Of a stretch of 64,000 nucleotides of DNA, positions 60,777 to 64,000 are shown in pieces. The notes beneath the pieces were generated by a model. That model was given only the letters and a program-made list of their open reading frames with translations, did no database searches and was not told the DNA's origin. Made by a program: the position numbers and the translations under genes. Source of the DNA: Nonlabens sp. YIK11 (GTDB lineage Bacteria; Bacteroidota; Bacteroidia; Flavobacteriales; Flavobacteriaceae); the NCBI RefSeq assembly GCF_001413925.1, contig NZ_LBMJ01000001.1, positions 2,458,001-2,522,000 on the forward strand, in the 5' to 3' direction. The stretch's first letter is position 1, and every line of letters starts with the position of its first letter.

Positions 60777-62234
60777 ATGACGGCAGATGTGTTTGCGGTA
60801 GTGTTACTGATCGCGGGATTGTTGGTAGGCGCCTTGGTAGGCTGGTTTTTTGCCAAAAACAAATTCTCTTCACCGCTCCAGTTTTTGGAAGCAGAAAAAG
60901 AACGCTTGAACCTTCTTGTAGAAGAAGGCAAACTGGTCCTAAGAGAACGTGACGAATTGCGTAATGCTCAAAGTTCCCTGAATGCAGAAATCCACCAGAA
61001 AAAGGAAACACAAGAAGAACTGCGCACTCGACTTTTAAAAACTGAGGAAAACTATAAGGAACTAAATCGTGAAAAAGAACACTTGAGCGTACAACTTGCC
61101 CAGATGCGTACCATTCACGAAAAGGCCGAGGAAAAATACGAGCAGTCTCAAGCAGAATTGGAAAAACTCAACGAGAAGTTCACCAAGGAATTTGAAAACC
61201 TGGCCAACAAAATCCTGGACGAGAAAAGCACCAAATTCACGACTCAAAATAAGCTTAACATCGAGCAGATTTTGAATCCGTTACAGGAGAAGATCAAGAG
61301 TTTTGAAAAACGTGTGGAAGACACGCATAAGGATACCATCGATAGACAAAGCTCATTGCGCCAACAAATCATTGGATTGAAGGAGCTCAATGAGCAGATG
61401 AGTAAGGAAACCAGCAATTTGACCAAGGCATTGAAAGGAGATTCCAAAATGCGCGGAAATTGGGGTGAACTGGTGCTGGAACGAGTTCTAGAAAAATCAG
61501 GTCTTGAAAAAGGGTCGGAATATGAGGTGCAGCAAAGCGTCAAAACCGAAGAAGGCAAAACCTATTTCCCTGATGTTGTCGTGCATCTACCTGGCGGCAA
61601 TAAAATGGTGATCGACTCCAAGGTTTCCCTAAATGCCTATGAGCGCTGGGTCAATGAAGAAGATGAAGCGCAACAACACCTGCATTTAAAAGCGCACGTC
61701 GCTGCCTTGCGCAAACACATCAGCGATTTGTCAGATAAGAATTATCATGAATTGTACTCGATTGAAAGTCCAGATTTTGTGTTGTTGTTCATTCCAATAG
61801 AGCCGGCATTTGCGGCGGCCTTGAACGCAGACTCAACAGTTTATACAGATGCCTTTGAAAAGAATATTGTGATAGTAACGCCTACGACTCTGCTCGCGAC
61901 ATTGCGCACCATTGACACCATGTGGCAAAATGAAAAGCAACAAAAGAATGCCTTAGACATTGCAAAAGCTGCTGGTGCGCTATATGACAAATTTGTAGGT
62001 CTTACTGATGATTTGATCAAGGTAGGCGCTCAACTCGATACAGTTAAGAAATCCTATTCTGCTAGCATGAATAAGCTAACTGATGGTGCCGGTAATTTAG
62101 TAGGACGCGTAGAGCGTTTGAAAAAATTAGGTGCGAAAGCCAACAAATCAGTCAATGAGAAACTGGTACGTCGTGCGGTAGATAACGATCCAGATTATCT
62201 AGAGCTGGATAGCCCAAATGACGATGAAGAATAA
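60777..62234 (+). CDS. rmuC: DNA recombination protein RmuC
   Basis: 485 residues. An N-terminal transmembrane helix (5-26), a long coiled coil (about 35-215), then the RmuC nuclease-like domain: GDSKMRGNWGELVLERVLEKSGLEKGSEYEVQ and FPDVVVHLPGGNKMVIDSKVSLNAYERW, with D/K residues of a restriction-nuclease-like fold. It restrains inversion events at repeats, which is of interest next to a genome full of palindromes. It ends three bases before the operator array. Confidence 0.95.
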   Translation: MTADVFAVVLLIAGLLVGALVGWFFAKNKFSSPLQFLEAEKERLNLLVEEGKLVLRERDELRNAQSSLNAEIHQKKETQEELRTRLLKTEENYKELNREKEHLSVQLAQMRTIHEKAEEKYEQSQAELEKLNEKFTKEFENLANKILDEKSTKFTTQNKLNIEQILNPLQEKIKSFEKRVEDTHKDTIDRQSSLRQQIIGLKELNEQMSKETSNLTKALKGDSKMRGNWGELVLERVLEKSGLEKGSEYEVQQSVKTEEGKTYFPDVVVHLPGGNKMVIDSKVSLNAYERWVNEEDEAQQHLHLKAHVAALRKHISDLSDKNYHELYSIESPDFVLLFIPIEPAFAAALNADSTVYTDAFEKNIVIVTPTTLLATLRTIDTMWQNEKQQKNALDIAKAAGALYDKFVGLTDDLIKVGAQLDTVKKSYSASMNKLTDGAGNLVGRVERLKKLGAKANKSVNEKLVRRAVDNDPDYLELDSPNDDEE

Positions 62235-62236
62235 TT

Positions 62237-62339
62237 ATTACGCTTTTACGTAATAATTCAATTTATTACGTTTTTAGGTAATATTTATGATTATTACGTA
62301 TGTATGTAATATATTTACATTATTACTCATTTACGTAAT
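62237..62339. promoter_or_regulatory. Array of four 18-bp inverted repeats (probable operators)
   Basis: Four imperfect copies of ATTACG-N6-CGTAAT at 62237-62254, 62265-62282, 62293-62310 and 62322-62339. Start-to-start distances are 28, 28 and 29 bases, with 10, 10 and 11 bases between copies. The first has perfect arms and the others carry one or two changes. The array fills the gap between rmuC and the SatD-like gene and ends four bases before its ATG. Confidence 0.85.
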
Positions 62340-62343
62340 ACTT

Positions 62344-62964
62344 ATGAAAGTAGTTATAGCTGGTGATATCATCAACTCACAACAAAATGATCCTGAAACC
62401 TTTGTAAAGGTATTAAAGGATATTTTGAGCGAATATTCCAGTGATGGACTTTTCCAAATCTACCGCGGTGATAGTTTTCAGGCGCTAATAAAAACTCCTG
62501 AGCTTGGTCTATATGTAAGTATTAAAATAAAGGCAGCGTTGAAGAGATTTGGAGATCTAGATGTTAGAATAGCGATTGGCTTAGGGAATGTAGAACTAAT
62601 CGAAAACAACATCGCCGTTTCTACGGGCAGCGCCCTTACAAAATCTGGTATGCTGCTAGATTCACTGAAAGAAAAAGGTGTGAATATGATGGTCCAATCA
62701 GGTCATCCACTTGATGATTATTTCAACTTAACTTTGAAGATGGCCTGCTTATATATGGATCACTGGACACAAAACAGCGCAGAAGTCATTGTTGCGGTCA
62801 TGGAGCATCCAGGCATCACACAAGAAGCCATAGGTAAAATATTAGGAGTACAGCAAGCAACCCTAAGCCGAAGGCTACAGAGAGCCAACTGGAAAGAAAC
62901 CAGTGAGTTGATCGATCAGTTTGCTCAATACTATAAAGACGTAAGTAATGATTCTATTCTTTAA
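62344..62964 (+). CDS. SatD-like regulator with C-terminal helix-turn-helix
   Basis: 206 residues from the ATG at 62344; an upstream in-frame start at 62287 would run through the operator array. Residues 1-125 (VVIAGDIINSQQ, FQIYRGDSFQALI near 38-50, LDVRIAIGLGNVEL near 72-85, GSALTKSGMLLDSLK near 95-109) have the order of a class III nucleotide-cyclase fold but lack a full catalytic set. Residues 150-185 (HPGITQEAIGKILGVQQATLSRRLQRANW) are an HTH. The family is SatD. It probably binds the repeats upstream. It overlaps the DUF3307 gene by 17 bases. Confidence 0.8.
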   Translation: MKVVIAGDIINSQQNDPETFVKVLKDILSEYSSDGLFQIYRGDSFQALIKTPELGLYVSIKIKAALKRFGDLDVRIAIGLGNVELIENNIAVSTGSALTKSGMLLDSLKEKGVNMMVQSGHPLDDYFNLTLKMACLYMDHWTQNSAEVIVAVMEHPGITQEAIGKILGVQQATLSRRLQRANWKETSELIDQFAQYYKDVSNDSIL

Positions 62965-63664
62965 ACTTCTCATCGCCCATTTTATAGGAGACTTTTTCCT
63001 GCAGACTAACGACAGCGTTAAAAGCAAGGAAAAGCGCAAGATCAAATCGGTTGCACTATACGTTCATGTATTGATCCATGGAGCGTTGGTGATGATTCTG
63101 CTATGGGATATATACTTGTGGTATATTGCGGTAATCATCATGGCGTCTCATTTGGTAATCGATCTGATCAAACTGTATGGGACAAATAAGAAAAACAAGC
63201 GATGGTTGTTTTTGATGGATCAAGTAGCCCATGTGGCGGTCATCGTATTAATCGCTTTGATCAAAGGCTATGATGCAGACTTTACCTATTTCTCATTTCA
63301 AATTCCTGCTCAGACCTGGTTTTTTATCGCCTGCATCCTTTTCCTTACCACGCCTATAAGCATAGCGCTTAAAATGTTTTTTACAAGATGGAAATTAAAT
63401 CCAGAAAACGCTGGTATCGACTCGCTTAAAAACGCAGGCAACTGGATAGGAATCATAGAACGACTGCTGGTTTTTGTATTCATTGTCGTTGGCCAATTTG
63501 GTGCTGTTGGATTTCTACTGGCAGCCAAATCAGTTTTTAGGTTTGGAGATCTCAACAGAGAACATAATATGAAATTAACGGAATATGTATTGATCGGGAC
63601 TTTGCTTAGTTTTGGCATCGCAATACTTACGGGTATAGCCTTTCAACAAATGACCGGATTATGA
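62948..63664 (+). CDS. DUF3307 membrane protein
   Basis: 238 residues with about six transmembrane helices. The N-terminal motif FKLLIAHFIGDFFLQTNDSVKSKEKRKIKSVALYVHVLIH and MASHLVIDLIKLYG are the DUF3307 hallmarks (conserved His and Asp in membrane). DUF3307 genes are often next to SatD-type genes, as here. Function unknown. The start is 17 bases inside the satD-like gene, and the stop overlaps the next start (ATGA), so all three genes are coupled. Confidence 0.88.
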   Translation: MILFFKLLIAHFIGDFFLQTNDSVKSKEKRKIKSVALYVHVLIHGALVMILLWDIYLWYIAVIIMASHLVIDLIKLYGTNKKNKRWLFLMDQVAHVAVIVLIALIKGYDADFTYFSFQIPAQTWFFIACILFLTTPISIALKMFFTRWKLNPENAGIDSLKNAGNWIGIIERLLVFVFIVVGQFGAVGFLLAAKSVFRFGDLNREHNMKLTEYVLIGTLLSFGIAILTGIAFQQMTGL

Positions 63665-64000
63665 AAAAAATATTAGGCGTTATCCTCGCAACCATCGTCC
63701 TGCTGGCTATTATTTGGTACAGCTTTCTATATTTTGCAACCTATTCAGACGGGTACCGCAGCGGTGAATTGATCAAATTTTCCAGTAAAGGTTACTTGGT
63801 CAAAACCTGGGAAGGCGAGATCTCTCAAGGCATCAGTGGTGCTCAAATATTTTCCTTCTCGGTCCTGGACGAGGAAAAAGAAGTCATTGAAAAGCTACAG
63901 GAATATCAAGGTCAATATGTGAAACTCAAGTATGAAGAGCGCTTCGGCACCTTTTTCTTTTGGGGTGACACCAAGTATTTCATTACCGAAGTCTCGCTGG
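63661..64000 (+). CDS. Membrane-anchored protein, 5' part (runs off the window)
   Basis: At least 113 residues, open to the window end. One N-terminal transmembrane helix (4-22), then a soluble beta domain: YSDGYRSGELIKFSSKGYLVKTWEGEISQG and GQYVKLKYEERFGTFFFWGDTKYFITEV. Similar flavobacterial proteins carry the misleading label '6-phosphogluconate dehydrogenase'; nothing here supports that. It is coupled to DUF3307 by an ATGA overlap, so it may belong to the SatD-controlled operon. Confidence 0.75.
   Translation, partial: MKKILGVILATIVLLAIIWYSFLYFATYSDGYRSGELIKFSSKGYLVKTWEGEISQGISGAQIFSFSVLDEEKEVIEKLQEYQGQYVKLKYEERFGTFFFWGDTKYFITEVSL

Noticed and set aside
62237..62339. CRISPR array
   Set aside because: Repeats are only 18 bases, the spaces are 10-11 bases and AT-rich, copies are imperfect, and there are no cas genes. 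An operator array fits better.
1..64000. Insertion sequences, prophage, tRNA or rRNA genes
   Set aside because: No transposase or integrase motifs, phage structural genes, or recognisable structural RNAs other than the cobalamin riboswitch were seen on reading both strands.

Overview
The window looks like chromosomal DNA of a marine-type member of the Flavobacteriaceae (Bacteroidota). The base composition is AT-rich (about 40% GC by eye). Promoters follow the Bacteroidota pattern TTTG/TTG, about 17-21 nt, then TAnnTTTG, often only a few bases before the start codon. The gene families are typical of the group: BatA-like protein, a GH3/beta-lactamase fusion, BshA (bacillithiol), SusC/BtuB-type receptors, MlaD plus LptD, DUF4920, MnmD and a PLP pair that may make sulfonolipids. 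Palindrome content suggests a Nonlabens-like lineage, but the genus cannot be fixed from the sequence. No rRNA, tRNA, transposase, prophage or CRISPR array was seen.

Layout. 1-8.6 kb: end of a histidine kinase, BatA-like membrane protein, a dihydroorotase homologue without its metal-binding histidines, an esterase, an MBL-fold hydrolase, a conserved orphan protein, peroxiredoxin and endonuclease III. 8.6-14.4 kb: a 48-codon gene next to an ECF sigma factor, then uvrA, corA and a lipoprotein. 14.4-25 kb: alpha-oxoamine synthase and cysteine-synthase-like pair, prolyl oligopeptidase, YbaB, threonine aldolase, RF2 and two outer-membrane proteins. 25-35 kb (minus strand): bshA, the GH3-beta-lactamase fusion, a membrane iron-sulfur oxidoreductase cluster, MlaD and an amidase. 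35-46 kb: LptD, PepD, MnmD, DUF4920, IlvE, UvrB and a large surface protein. 46-54 kb: Hsp20, TerB-like, DUF2254, PanB, paired PH-domain membrane proteins, a MazG-like enzyme and a propeller-like lipoprotein. 54-61 kb: a vitamin B12 uptake locus (riboswitch, BtuB-like receptor, BtuFCD) and rmuC. 62-64 kb: a SatD-like regulator with a four-fold operator array, a DUF3307 membrane protein and the start of another gene.

The most striking signal is not a gene. A 16-bp perfect palindrome, CGCTTTCGCGAAAGCG, occurs 15 times exactly, once with one mismatch and twice split at its centre by other hairpin-forming sequences. That is roughly one copy per 3.6 kb, in intergenic DNA and inside ten intact genes. 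Because it is open in all three frames it adds AFAKA, RFRES or LSRKR to proteins, and in two secreted proteins it forms the signal-peptidase AxA site at the same residue positions. It behaves like a dispersed, coding-compatible repeat family. The second notable system is the 28/28/29-bp-phased array of four 18-bp inverted repeats directly before the SatD-like gene.
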